From contig OZ023199.1 of assembly GCA_963995505.1 (NCBI GenBank), positions 6,195,906 to 6,259,905 on the forward strand: a stretch of 64,000 nucleotides of DNA. The letters run 5' to 3'. Below, piece after piece: positions 48,983 to 59,026 of the stretch. The translations under genes and the position numbers were made by a program. The notes below the pieces were generated by a model. It was not told the DNA's origin. It saw only the letters and a program-made list of their open reading frames with translations, and searched no databases. The DNA is from Hypericum androsaemum. Taxonomy: Eukaryota; Streptophyta; Magnoliopsida; Malpighiales; Hypericaceae. Position 1 is the stretch's first letter. The number at the start of each line of letters is the position of its first letter.

Positions 48983-48992
48983 GTATTTATAG
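48983..48992 (-). promoter_or_regulatory. TATA box of the small minus-strand gene
   Basis: On + tatttatag; on - ctataaata in cctctataaatacatag. It is the right distance upstream of the ATG at 48872 for a plant promoter. Confidence 0.45.
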
Positions 48993-49042
48993 AGGAAAGG
49001 AAAGAGTGTTTCTGTTTTAATTGGTATTTGTTCTCATCGTAA

Positions 49043-49919
49043 GAAACTTCTTAAGGGCATTGAACTCTACCAATGAAGTTTGTTTGTACATCTAGAAATT
49101 TGTTATGAATTCTTTTTTGAAATCTGATATTTTTGTGAGTTATTATCTTTTACAAAAGTATTTTTTAAGGATTCGACCATAAAATATTTGTATGCTGGCG
49201 TGAGAAAATTAATATAATTAGTGAGCCAATTTTTCTACAAAACCTAAATATTACACCATTTATTGGAAAAAAGTATATATATTAATATACAATTAAATAT
49301 ACTTAATAATTATCATTAGATCAAATATTCTCTAATCAAAATCTTAAGAACTTTTGTCAATTGTTACTAGAGAAATTTTATGGTGGCAGTCTCATATCAA
49401 CAGGGATGTCGTTAACCAATAAAAAAATCCAGTTAAATCGAATAACTTTGCATAATTATCCCAGTTGAGATTTTTTCTAGAAGGGCAAATTCAAGTCCTT
49501 GGTTTATAGTTTTATTACTCGTAGGTCTCTGGTTTTCGAAAATAGTGTATGAGGTCCTTACTTTTTAGAAAAATATTGATCTTGGGTCCCTCGCTGACGT
49601 CAGCAGTCTTTTTTTATTTTTATCATAGAAATGACCGATTTACCCTTCAACAAAAAAAATTAAGGACATTTGAGTAATTTTCCCTTTCTAAAATCCCTCC
49701 CTTTAACAAGTGGCCAATCACGCACCAAGTATCCACAAATTCGGATAGGTTTTGGTTTTGTTGGGATATACATCCTTAATTGATTGAGATAAGCTGTAAA
49801 AGTTCTTATTGATTGATTGAGATAAGATTTAAAAGTTGTTATTGATTGATTGAGATAAGATTTAGACAATATAAATAATATCATGTAAATCCTATCCATT
49901 TCGCAAAACAAATTCCATG
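49043..49919. other. AT-rich intergenic DNA with one transposon arm
   Basis: At about 49495-49655 a single arm (gggtccctcgctgacgtcagcagtc, then tagaaatgaccgatttaccctt) matches the terminal repeat type of the inverted-repeat elements at 23.65 and 54.05 kb; no partner arm was found. At about 49782-49865 a 33-bp unit (attgattgattgagataagatttaaaagttgtt) is repeated nearly three times. Confidence 0.55.
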
Positions 49920-49924
49920 ATATC

Positions 49925-52231
49925 CAATGGAGATAAAGATGGTGATACGTAATCATATTAGTTTAGTCATTATCTATAGTTTTTAGTCATGATCTAAAGT
50001 TTGATTTTTAGTTGGATTTTATGTGATAGGTCTCTTTAGTTTCTTTATAAATATGATATAAACGCTATTATTTTAGTTGGTTGAATATTGATAATTGAAA
50101 TTAAAGGTTTACCTTATTCTTGTCTCTTTTTGGTACTCGTAGAATCAACGGATCGAGACTCTGATCGCATATTTTTTGGTATTCTCAGAATCAACAGATT
50201 CACGATCTCCTATCCACGTTCTCCTGCATCAGTTGGTATCAGAGTTGCGTTCTTTTCTGAAGTAGCTCGATACTCCTGATCGGAGTTCGTTCTATCCAAA
50301 AAATAAAAAGGCTCATTTTTTGGTTTTCATGGGAAACCCCACCGGCGCCATCTTCAACCAGCCGCCTTTAACCTCTGACAATCCTCATCATCGGATGCTA
50401 CACCACCAGACACCGACGACCATCCAGACTGACACGAGCCACCGCTCGATTTGTGGCCACCTGCTGACGCAATTCCACCGCTCGATTTAGGGCTGTGTGA
50501 AGGAAATTCCACGCGAGGAAGAGGAAACCCGACCGAGGGCATCAAACCCGATGTTGTCATTGCTCTCATCACCACCTCTAGGGCCGCTCGACCCGAGCTC
50601 ACCGTCCGACACTCACCGCCGGCCCGGTGGCCAACGCCTCTGGTTTGAAGGTTTTGTTGATTTCCCCCTTTTTTTAATTTAAGGATTGGAAATTGGGACT
50701 TTTGGCTTGATTGAAAATTGGCAGAAGTTTGGGATTGATTGTTAATGCTGACAGAACTTTGAGGATGATTATGAAGTTTTGCAGCCTATGGACCGTTTAG
50801 AATTTTATCAGCAGGGTAAAATTATAGATTGATCTCAGAAAGTTTTGTGAACTGACAGATTAGTCCCATTTGGGCTTAATTGAAGATGCATGATTATGGG
50901 TGTCTATGATGTATGTTCCTACTTTAAGAAATATTCATGGTCTTGATTGGAGAATTTCAAAAAAAGATTTTATAAATTAGCTTGTGAATATTCATCTATA
51001 TTTTGATTATGAGATGCTTCCAGAATCTGCTAAATCGCAATTGGCGATCTTGCGATTACAAGGAGATCTCTTTCATTGGTGGAGTACATTGGAAGCTCGG
51101 AGACAACAAGAAGGTAAAAGGAGAATCGCTCGATGGATTACAATGAGAGATCTTTTGATTTGTAAGCTTTTCCCTAAGAAATTTGATAAAGTTCTGAACC
51201 TTACTGGTACAAAGTATGAAGCTTTTTGGGATTATTATCATGATCATGTTGCTGAAAATGAAGCTTCTCAAATAAGTGGTGAGACCTTAATTTGGGAAGA
51301 ATTTGGTGATTTTTCCGATGACTTATTTGATAAGGGTTCTGACTCATCCCATAGTGAGGAGGACGAGTTTGATGAAGGTGAACCAATTTATGACTCCTAC
51401 CCTAGAGAGGAGGATGAGGATGAAGAAGTTGTTGCTGGTGAGTTTGCTAAAGATTGCTTTAATGGAGAATATTTGATGAATCTGAAGCATCATTATATTC
51501 AGTGAGAGAGTTGTTTGACGAGTCATGTGTTATTGATGCTGCTGATATGAGGCAATATACAATTTCTATTGATACTGGAGTTATTGATGCTGAGATTGCA
51601 TCTATGAGCTAGGATTATGGGGTTGAGCATGTCGAACATATTGATTTTCTCGGAGTTGATAAGTTGGCATATGTTGAGAGTTCTCCGTTGTTAAACTTGT
51701 AGAATAGGCTGAAGGAAGTAAATCAAGCTGCTCGAAAAGGAGAGTTCATGGTCTTCATCTGAAGAATATTCGCGGTTGCCTAGGTTCCAAGTATTTGTTC
51801 TGCCGGGATGGACGATATCAAATATCACCACGTAGTTCGAAGGTATTAAAAAGTTCATGTACGAAGATTTCAAGCTGACCAACGACGCCAAATTCGAGGG
51901 TAAATTTCTCCAACCGGGGGAGAATGATGGAGATATGGATGGAGATACATTATTATATTATTTTAGTCATTATCTATAGTTTTTAGTCATTATCTAGAGT
52001 TTGATTTTTAGTTGGATTTTATGTGATAGGTCTCTTTAGTTTCTTTATAAATATGACATATACGCTATTATTTTAATTGGTTGAATATTAATAATTGAAA
52101 TTAAGGGTTTTCCTTATTCTTGTCGCTTTCTGGTATTCGTAGAATCAACGGATTGAGACTTTGATCATGTATTTCTGGGTATTCTCAAAATCAACAGATT
52201 TACGATCTCTTATCCACGTTCTCCTGCATCA
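49925..52231 (+). mobile_element. Non-autonomous, gag-only LTR retrotransposon
   Basis: LTRs 49925-50231 and 51925-52231 are both 307 bp and end ctcctgcatca. A perfect target duplication atatc lies at 49920-49924 and 52232-52236. The primer site ttggtatcagag (50233-50244) follows the 5' LTR; ccgggggagaa precedes the 3' LTR. Only a gag-like frame lies between. The first two bases of the 5' LTR are changed from tg to ca. Confidence 0.92.
50984..51505 (+). CDS. Gag-like protein of the 50 kb LTR element (partial)
   Basis: A 173-codon open frame. LPESAKSQLAILRLQGDLFH and the following WW match the retrotransposon gag core, where a L-G-A--WW motif is typical. The C-terminal third is highly acidic (DEFDEGEPIYDSYPREEDED). 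The frame continues upstream without an ATG through DWRIFKKRF, broken by a stop near 50975, so the true start is lost. There is no zinc knuckle, protease or polymerase. It is either a worn gag or an accessory remnant. Confidence 0.5.
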   Translation: MNIHLYFDYEMLPESAKSQLAILRLQGDLFHWWSTLEARRQQEGKRRIARWITMRDLLICKLFPKKFDKVLNLTGTKYEAFWDYYHDHVAENEASQISGETLIWEEFGDFSDDLFDKGSDSSHSEEDEFDEGEPIYDSYPREEDEDEEVVAGEFAKDCFNGEYLMNLKHHYIQ

Positions 52232-52236
52232 ATATC

Positions 52237-52702
52237 TAAAGTTATTTGGGAGTAAGTAAAGATGAAAAAGAAAATTGTACTTTTTTTTAAATTTCTGGAG
52301 CACTTTGTTTTTCCCGGAAAAGATAAGAGCGGATACTTCTTCTGTCTAAAATAAATCTTTAACCCTCATTTGGTTTTTAGGCTATAGATAAAATCTTATT
52401 TCTACCTAAAGATTGTGAATAAGGATATTTTTTACGATCTTCTAAGAACATTCACGTGTGAAAAAATCTTATACCATGTATTTTACTTTTACCATTTTAT
52501 GATTCTAGGGCTTTTTTAAATTGTGAATATGTTTCTGACTACATCGAACCTCCGGGTTTAAATTACTTCATAAAACTAAAGGTATAGTACTGTTTACTAC
52601 CTTGCGATATCACGTTGTCGTATTTAGATTCTATAGTTAAAAAATTATAATTCAGTCCTGTTATTTACCAATTTTTATCTGTGCAGATCCTGGGTGTAGT
52701 TA
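52237..52702. other. AT-rich segment, no gene
   Basis: Holds sequence related to 46780-47050. It ends with the 10-bp flank ggtgtagtta of the hAT-like element. Nothing else is seen. Confidence 0.4.
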
Positions 52703-53366
52703 GGAATGGCAATTAAACCCTTATTCTGAGAGTCTATCCTGATCCAGATCCGAGGGTCCAAGACCCGTTGAGTTTGACCGGACCGGGTCTAGACCCAGAT
52801 CCTGCCCAGATCCTGATATTTTAAAAGGATAAGAGTATGGATATGGATCTATAGGATCCTGCCCTGATCCTACCCGAATTTTATAAATTAATATTAAAAT
52901 AATATATATGTATATTAATTATTAGACATAATACCAAATTCTCAATTTTTTGGTAGGTAAATATTCTTTATTAAAATGATAGTTCAAAAGAGAGCAAGCG
53001 CAAAAATAAAGACAAGATAAAAGGGCCCGATATTTACATCAGTTATAACCCTACCCCTGACCAAAACGTTCTCTCAACCTCAAGAGGTGAAGAAGAGGGA
53101 CCAAATTCTGAATTTTTGCTTGTTTGGTTTATTTGTATTGATTTGTTTAATGAATGAAAATGTCTCATTGCTATTTGAAAACTATCAAAAGATAACTTAA
53201 TTTTTAAAAATCACATATTTAAAAAAAAATACAGACCCGAAGGTCGCCCCGATCTTGCCCTATTTTGAAAGAGGATAAGGGTAAGGATCAGGATCTGCCA
53301 TTTAAAAAGAGGGCAAGGATCTGGGTCCTATGGATCCTACCCGGATCCTGCCCATTGCCATCCCCA
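52703..53366. mobile_element. hAT-like non-autonomous DNA transposon
   Basis: Short inverted ends ggaatggcaat (52703) and attgccatcccc (to 53365) are flanked by the direct repeat ggtgtagtta (52693-52702 and 53367-53376); eight of these ten bases would fit a hAT target duplication. The interior has agatcctgccc / gggcaggatc-type words in both arms, giving sub-terminal inverted structure, and no ORF. Confidence 0.65.
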
Positions 53367-53499
53367 GGTGTAGTTAAGACTGTTTCACCCGTAGGTGTAG
53401 TTTTCCGGCATTAAACAGATCCTTATAAGTATTGAAATTAGGTAACCTATAACTAACAAGAACAATGTGTGAGAATAATTCAAGGAAAGGCAATCAAAG

Positions 53500-53700
53500 A
53501 AGCAATTATACCCGAATCGTGATGGTCTACCCGGATCCAGATCAAAAGGGTTTAAGAACCGTTGACTTTGACCGAGTCTAGACCCGAATCCTGCCCAGAT
53601 CATTATTTTATTAAATGACAAGAGTATGGATATGGACCTATAGGATCCTACCCGAATTTTAAAATTATATAAATAATTCAGGTAGGATTTGATAAATCCG
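53500..53700. mobile_element. Truncated second copy of the hAT-like element
   Basis: Sequence ccggatccagatcaaaagggt, gttgactttgaccg, gtctagacccgaatcctgcccagatc and gagtatggatatgga follows the order in the 52.75-52.9 kb part of the element. Ends are missing. Confidence 0.55.
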
Positions 53701-53834
53701 CAGATCTAGAAATTCATTTTGGACAATTGAACCTTCTCAAACTATTTTTTTTAAGAACTAAAAAAATTTGTGCTAAAATAGCCGATATCAAGAAGAACAA
53801 AAGGCATTGGATACGTAATGTGTCTTGAAGTACT

Positions 53835-53836
53835 AT

Positions 53837-53867
<31 letters not shown>

Positions 53868-54050
53868 GTACATGTAAATATATATATATATATATATGTA
53901 CATGTATGTATGTATGTACATACATAACTACAAGACCCATTATATATATATATATATATACATACATATACACATATGTGTGTATGTATACATATACACA
54001 TATGTGTGTATGTATACATATACACATATGTGTGTATGTATACATACATA
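53835..54050. repeat. (TA)n / (TACATA)n microsatellite with 27-bp palindromic units
   Basis: Runs of at, then gtacatg words, then three copies of catatacacatatgtgtgtatgta. Both strands are near palindromic. Open frames give Tyr/Ile/Cys repeats only. Confidence 0.85.
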
Positions 54051-54428
54051 AGAGAAAATTATTCTCAAGTCCCTCGGATTTACTTAAATATACTAAAAAG
54101 TTATCTCTATTCACAAAATATATTTCAAAGTCCCTCTAGTTTACTTTTATTATACTTTCGGGTCACTGGCGCACGTTAGCAGCTTTTTTTTATTTTTATC
54201 AATAAAATAACCAAAATACCCTTAGAACAAAAAAATTGATTGACGTGGGCCATTTTTTTATTTTAAGGATAGTTTTATCATTTTAATGATAAAAAAAGAA
54301 AAAAACTGATTGAGGGACCCGACAGTATAATAAAAGCAAACTAGAGGGACTTTGAAATGTATTTTATAAACAGGGAGACTTTTTAGTATATTTAAACAAA
54401 CCCGATGGACTTGAAAGTAATTTTTTCT
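54051..54428. mobile_element. MITE (Mutator-like ends), about 378 bp
   Basis: Long inverted repeats: agaaaattattctcaagtcc at 54051 and the reverse complement of cttgaaagtaattttttct ending near 54428, with matching interior words agtccctctagttt / aaactagagggact. It lies between two tacata-type microsatellites, so target duplication bases (tatacata) cannot be told from the repeat. No ORF. Its interior follows the same plan as the 23.65 kb element ends. Confidence 0.75.
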
Positions 54429-54487
54429 ATACATATACATACATACATACATACATACATACATACATACATACATACATACATACA

Positions 54488-54519
<32 letters not shown>

Positions 54520-54545
54520 CATATATATATATATTCATATATATT
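54429..54545. repeat. (ACAT)n microsatellite, about 24 units
   Basis: An almost perfect acat run followed by atatatat. The minus frame gives an MYVC repeat, an artefact. Confidence 0.9.
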
Positions 54546-54569
54546 ATATAACGCAAGTAAGTATGCTCT

Positions 54570-55940
54570 GATGTAACTCGATTGCTACTAAGGGGCTCTG
54601 AAGACGCCATCATCGAATTTATGGATCGCACCAAGAATCTTGAAGCCAACAGGCTAGCACAAATGGGATCCAATTTTCATGCCTTTGCTAAGTTCAACTC
54701 CATGCCAATGAAGGTTAGTTCAACCTTGGCACTCAATGAGCTTACCCAAACGGTTTAAGTAGATTTGTTACAACTCGACTGAGATTGGAGGGAAGAGTAT
54801 ATTGACTACTTTAAGGATCCAAGCTCTTGCTTAGATAATTACTAAAGGTAAAGGCTCTCCGCTATGACTGAGGTACATGCAGATATATGTGGAGCTCACC
54901 AGTCAGACATCAAAATGAGATAGTTGATGCATCGCCACGGCCACTTTTAGGGGGCACGGCAAAGGATTTTATTGACTATATAAGAGGATGTCAAGAGTAT
55001 CAAAGAATGGTCAAGTCCAACACTTATCGACTAACATGTTTCATCTTGTTGTGAAACCTTAGCCGTTCTGAGATTTGGCAGTTGATGTAGTTGGGAAGAT
55101 CCACCCACCATCCACTAAGGGGCACGTCTTCATTTTGGCTACCACCGACTACTTCACTAAATGGGTGGAGGTTATTCTCAGGAAGCTAGTAAATCAAGAG
55201 ACAGTGATCCAGTTTTTTAAGGAGTACATCATTCATAGGTTCGGGTTACTGTAGATAATTACCACCGACCAAGCAACCATCTTCACCGGAGATGAAATCC
55301 AGGCGTTTGCAAGGACCGTGGTCTTCAAGATTACACATCCTACACCTTATTACGCTGAAGGTAATGGTTAAGCTGAGGCAGCTGATAAGGTGTTAAAGCA
55401 GTGTATAAAAAAGATGGTGAGGGGGAAACCCAGGACATGGCACTTGGCATTATCTGAGGCATTATGGGATTTTTGTACAATGAAGAAAGGAGCTACGGGG
55501 ACTACTCTATTTGCCCTAACTTATGGCCATGATGCCATGATCCCCTTGGAATTGACGGTGCAATTGCTAAAGAGAGCTGAACAGATGCACCTATCTTGCA
55601 TGGGACTATGACTCAGCTATGTTGGCTGCCCTCAAAGATCTTCCAGAGGAGAGATTATTGAGAAGGCATACAATAAGAGGGTTCGCAAAAAGCACTTTGG
55701 AGAGGAGACTTAGTCTAGAGGATTATCCTCCCACAAGGACGCAAGAACCCCAAACTTGGAAAGTGGTCTCCCAACTTGGAGGGACCATTTAAGGTACAAG
55801 ACGTACTTTGGAATGAATCCTATCAAATTGTTGTTGTTAATGGCGAGGTTTATGAATGACCAATAAAAAAACTACCCTTACCGACGATGGAGAGGGTTAA
55901 GTTAAGGGAGTTCTTTGCCTAGGCCGGTGTCGACCTTAGT
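54570..55940 (+). pseudogene. Ty3 (Tat-lineage) pol remnant: RNase H end and integrase
   Basis: Trace of the pol 3' end with many stops. EVHADICGAHQSDIKM (about 54870) is the integrase zinc-finger start; then the core GKIHPPSTKGHVFI-like, TDYFTKWVEV, and TTDQATIFTGDEIQAFA, followed by TPYYAEGNG and CIKKMVRGKPRTWHLALSE (55400). GPFKVQDVLWNESYQIVVVN is the C-terminal domain near 55790. These forms are typical of Tat-lineage integrase. Frames change often; the piece at 55390-55611 is the longest left. Confidence 0.8.
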
Positions 55941-56349
55941 GGAAAGTTTGTTGTATTGGCCAATTTTTGACTTTAGTCAAATTTTGCAATAGTTTTTAAA
56001 AGATCGGATTACCTTGTACTTGACTTTTATTCCGCTTGCCTAAAGCTGTCATATCTTAATAAAAGTTATTTCTTTCCCTGTCCTTGAAGGCCGTCCAAAT
56101 GCTTACCCACTATTACCCATTCATACGTATGATCGATTAAAATGGTTTTGATGAAAGCCAAGAAGTCAAAGTATGCATCAACGTCCAGATATGTAACAAG
56201 AGGAATGCCCTAGGTGGCTACACGAGAAGTCAAAATGTGAAAAGTTCAAGGAATACAAAAGGATGAATAAGTCAAGGGTTCATCAAGCCCGGAATGTCTA
56301 AAGATGGCTAATCCTAATTTGTTCCCTTGTCGGCCTTGTATCTTGAGCC

Positions 56350-57310
56350 GGGTTCAATGCTAGGATGAAAGCTCATGATCATGTTTTGGAGGAACGTGTT
56401 CGCTGCCTGAAGCGAATCTCGCTCAACAGCATAGGCTGCCTCTGCTCGCTCAAATCTTGCAACTGCAGATATGTGATCTGCCTCGGCCTTGTTATAGACT
56501 TTGGCCTTGAATTCTTGATCAGCATGGGCAAAAGAATTCTTCTTCTGGGTAGCCCTGATGTGCTCACCCTAAGCGGTCTCATCCTTACCCTGGCTAAAGC
56601 TTGTTCCTGTTCGATCTCAGCTACTCATTGGGCCATTGTCTTGGCCATCTTATTCTTTCTAACCCATTCAGCCCTGAACATCTTAAACTCCTCACATCTG
56701 AACATAAGGGTCTCACAAGCCTCTGCGGAGGCCTTCCCATAATCGCCACTCTTGTATTTGCAGGAGAAGACAGTCTGGAGGTACTGCTAATTCTGCGTAT
56801 GATTGTAGGGACAAGTTATTATAATAAGCTAACCCCAAGTAAACAACTTTAAAAAAGGTACTTCACCTATGAAAAATGGTGGTGCAATCCTCATTTAGCA
56901 GGCAGACCTGGTCATACAGCTCAGGCACGAGAATCCCATCCCCGTGAGACTCTAGGTACCTAAAGGACTCAATCATGTCAGCTAGGGGTTGAAATCCAAG
57001 GCAATCTCATTTTGAGCCATAAAGACGATGGGGAAATTGATATCAGATGCGCTACACTGCTCAACCTCAAGACGTATCACCTCTCTGTCAACTGGGGCGC
57101 TAGTAGGAGCAGGCGAAGGTTGACTAAGACCTGCTGTATGTCGGTTGGCCTTGATGCTCTGGTAAAAGGCCTGTCAAGTAAGGAGTTCAAAGAGTTAGAG
57201 TTGCAATCAAGTAACTCTAAAAGTAAAATAGGTTAGAGGTGTATTTCAAGGCTGACTCATTGTCATCATCCGAAAGTGAAAGGGTAGCCTGAGCAGTGAC
57301 AAGAATCGAT
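56350..57310 (-). pseudogene. Antisense coding stretch downstream of the Tat integrase, apparently spliced
   Basis: On - two coherent blocks are joined by intron-like borders. Block 1 (about 57310-56870) reads APVDREVIRLEVEQ, DINFPIVFMAQNEIAL, and after one shift ADMIESFRYLESHGDGI and YDQVCLLNEDCTTIFHR, ending at a GT. Block 2 starts after ttagcag near 56785: LQTVFSCKYKSGDYGKA, CEEFKMFRAEWVRKNKMA, then after a stop and shift NSFAHADQEFKAKVYNKAEA and VARFERAEAAYAVERDS, a coiled coil. Extra antisense ORFs are known 3' of pol in some Tat-lineage elements; this fits that place. Broken by at least two shifts and a stop. Product function unknown. Confidence 0.6.
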
Positions 57311-57432
57311 GATGAACTACCTACAATAAATAAGTTGTACGAGAGGAGGTTTCAGAGGAAGCGCAAAGATGGGAAGTGCCAATGAAAGTCTAACCGTACG
57401 CAGGGGAAGTAGGCATTTGACCTTTGGTAGAG

Positions 57433-58970
57433 TGATGCATTTGAAAAAGGTGCATTTCAGTACATCATTTTAGGGTCATTTAGACCTATTTGTTAGTCTT
57501 TATGTGTCGAGTCGAGTATCTTTTATGTCATTTTTAAGTTCGTTGCCTTGAATGGGTTTACTTGTTGTGTTTATGGTCTTTTTGAGGTATTTGGAGTTGT
57601 TCGGGACCATTCGGAGCAGACATGAAGGAAGGGTCAAGCTAAAAAGGCAAAAATGAGATTTTAGAGGTCGTCGGGGGGTGGAAAAACTTGCCGAGCAGCA
57701 AATTTGAGCGTTTGGAGCTACTGGTCCAATTTGCTTTGCGAATTTCCCGCCATCTGGCAGATTCGTCTGGGCAAAAAGAGGATGCCACACTACAATCACG
57801 ATATCTCTCCGCTCGAGAATCGGATGTAGATGTGCAAGGTACTGTTAGAAAGCTAAGAAGAAGATCTACAGTTTAACCTTTGATCAAAGTCTAATTTGGA
57901 GGGGAAGATAGCCAAAATTGTGCATCTTTGAAGGCCCACGAACCCCAAATCCAAAAATTGCCCAAAAAGTGGATGCTTCCCTTGTACTCTTCGTAGCTCT
58001 TTTAGGGTTTATTTGAGTGCCTATAAATACCCCCTTTTGGCCTCCAAAACTCCTTGCCAATTCATTTGTATAGTTTTGGTGACTTATGATAGCCAACACT
58101 TCTCTCTCTCTCTCTCTAGGAGAAAGCTAGAAGCATTGAAGAAAGAGGAGGAGCTAGGATGCTTGAAGACCCCTTTGAGCTTTTATAAACTCGTTCCTCT
58201 TTAAATCATTATTTGTGACACTAGGTTGTTTATAATGATGTTTAGTTTGAGTTTGTTGATGTGTGAGTAGTTGTGTGTGGGTTGGATGCCCTTAGATGCA
58301 TCCCAACGACCTAGGTTTCAAATGGGCTTATGCGTACTAGTTGGTATATATAATGTTTTTAGTTGGGCCACGTGGGATTAGGGTTGAAATACACCTAAAA
58401 AGCCTCGAGAGGGGAGTGGTAGTGTTATACCCTAGTCCAAGCTCTAAACTCTCGCGAGGGAATCATTGATGGCCTATGACTTAGCTAATTGATCTAGTAG
58501 AAACCCAAAGGACTTGATCGTGAAGGGGAGCCATGAAGCTAGCCGACTAGTTGACTTGAGGACACTCGTCGTTTGTGACACCAGAGGGTAGATACTAGTT
58601 TTCTTTAGGGTGGAGTGAAGCATCATGCTTTAGATTCACCTAAGACCGCCATGAGCCCAAGAGAGACCTCGTTAGGAGGGTTATGTTCATGTGGTTGCCT
58701 TGCCCACTACTTCTATTCTAGGTTACCTAAGTTTGTTTATAGTAGTTTAGGTTATTAATATTCTCCCTCTTCCATTTTAACACACCAATCACTATCATAC
58801 ATTTGTCTGAAACTAACTAGTGAGTCGTTTAGGTGCTCTAGATCCCGCTCCTTGTGGGTATGACAATCCTAAGTACTCTTTATTGCAAAGTGGACTAATA
58901 ATCCACTTATCATAGAGGCTTATCTATGATTGTCTTTTTACACATGGCTACCACCTTCTTACCTATTGTT
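57433..58970 (+). repeat. LTR-like block A (Ty3 type)
   Basis: Starts tgatgcatttgaaaaaggtgcatt and holds tcattttagggtcatttagacc, a ctataaata TATA word near 58020, and a cttgtgggtatgacaatcc segment near its end. The same order with divergence is found in block B. It might be the 3' LTR of the Tat remnant or a separate LTR; the 3' end is not exact. Confidence 0.55.
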
Positions 58971-59026
58971 GCGGGTAGCCGGACCCCGGGTCAGAGTGGC
59001 ATGCCCAACCATGGCTGGAAGCTTAA

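Noticed and set aside
48727..49042. Plus ORFs of 77-97 codons at 48.7-49.0 kb
   Set aside because: The minus frame has a better start, lipidation signal and TATA box; the plus frames have no recognisable features, though without transcript data this is not certain.
50354..50682. GC-rich ORFs on both strands after the 5' LTR at 50.2 kb
   Set aside because: Short, overlapping in opposite frames, Ser/Pro/Gly-rich, lying in the retroelement leader before gag; no family recognised.
51056..51891. Minus ORFs of 60-71 codons inside the gag-only element
   Set aside because: Antisense to the gag frame and its untranslated 3' region.
53714..54673. Tyr/Ile/Val/Cys-repeat ORFs
   Set aside because: Translations of (ta)n, (tacata)n and (acat)n microsatellites.
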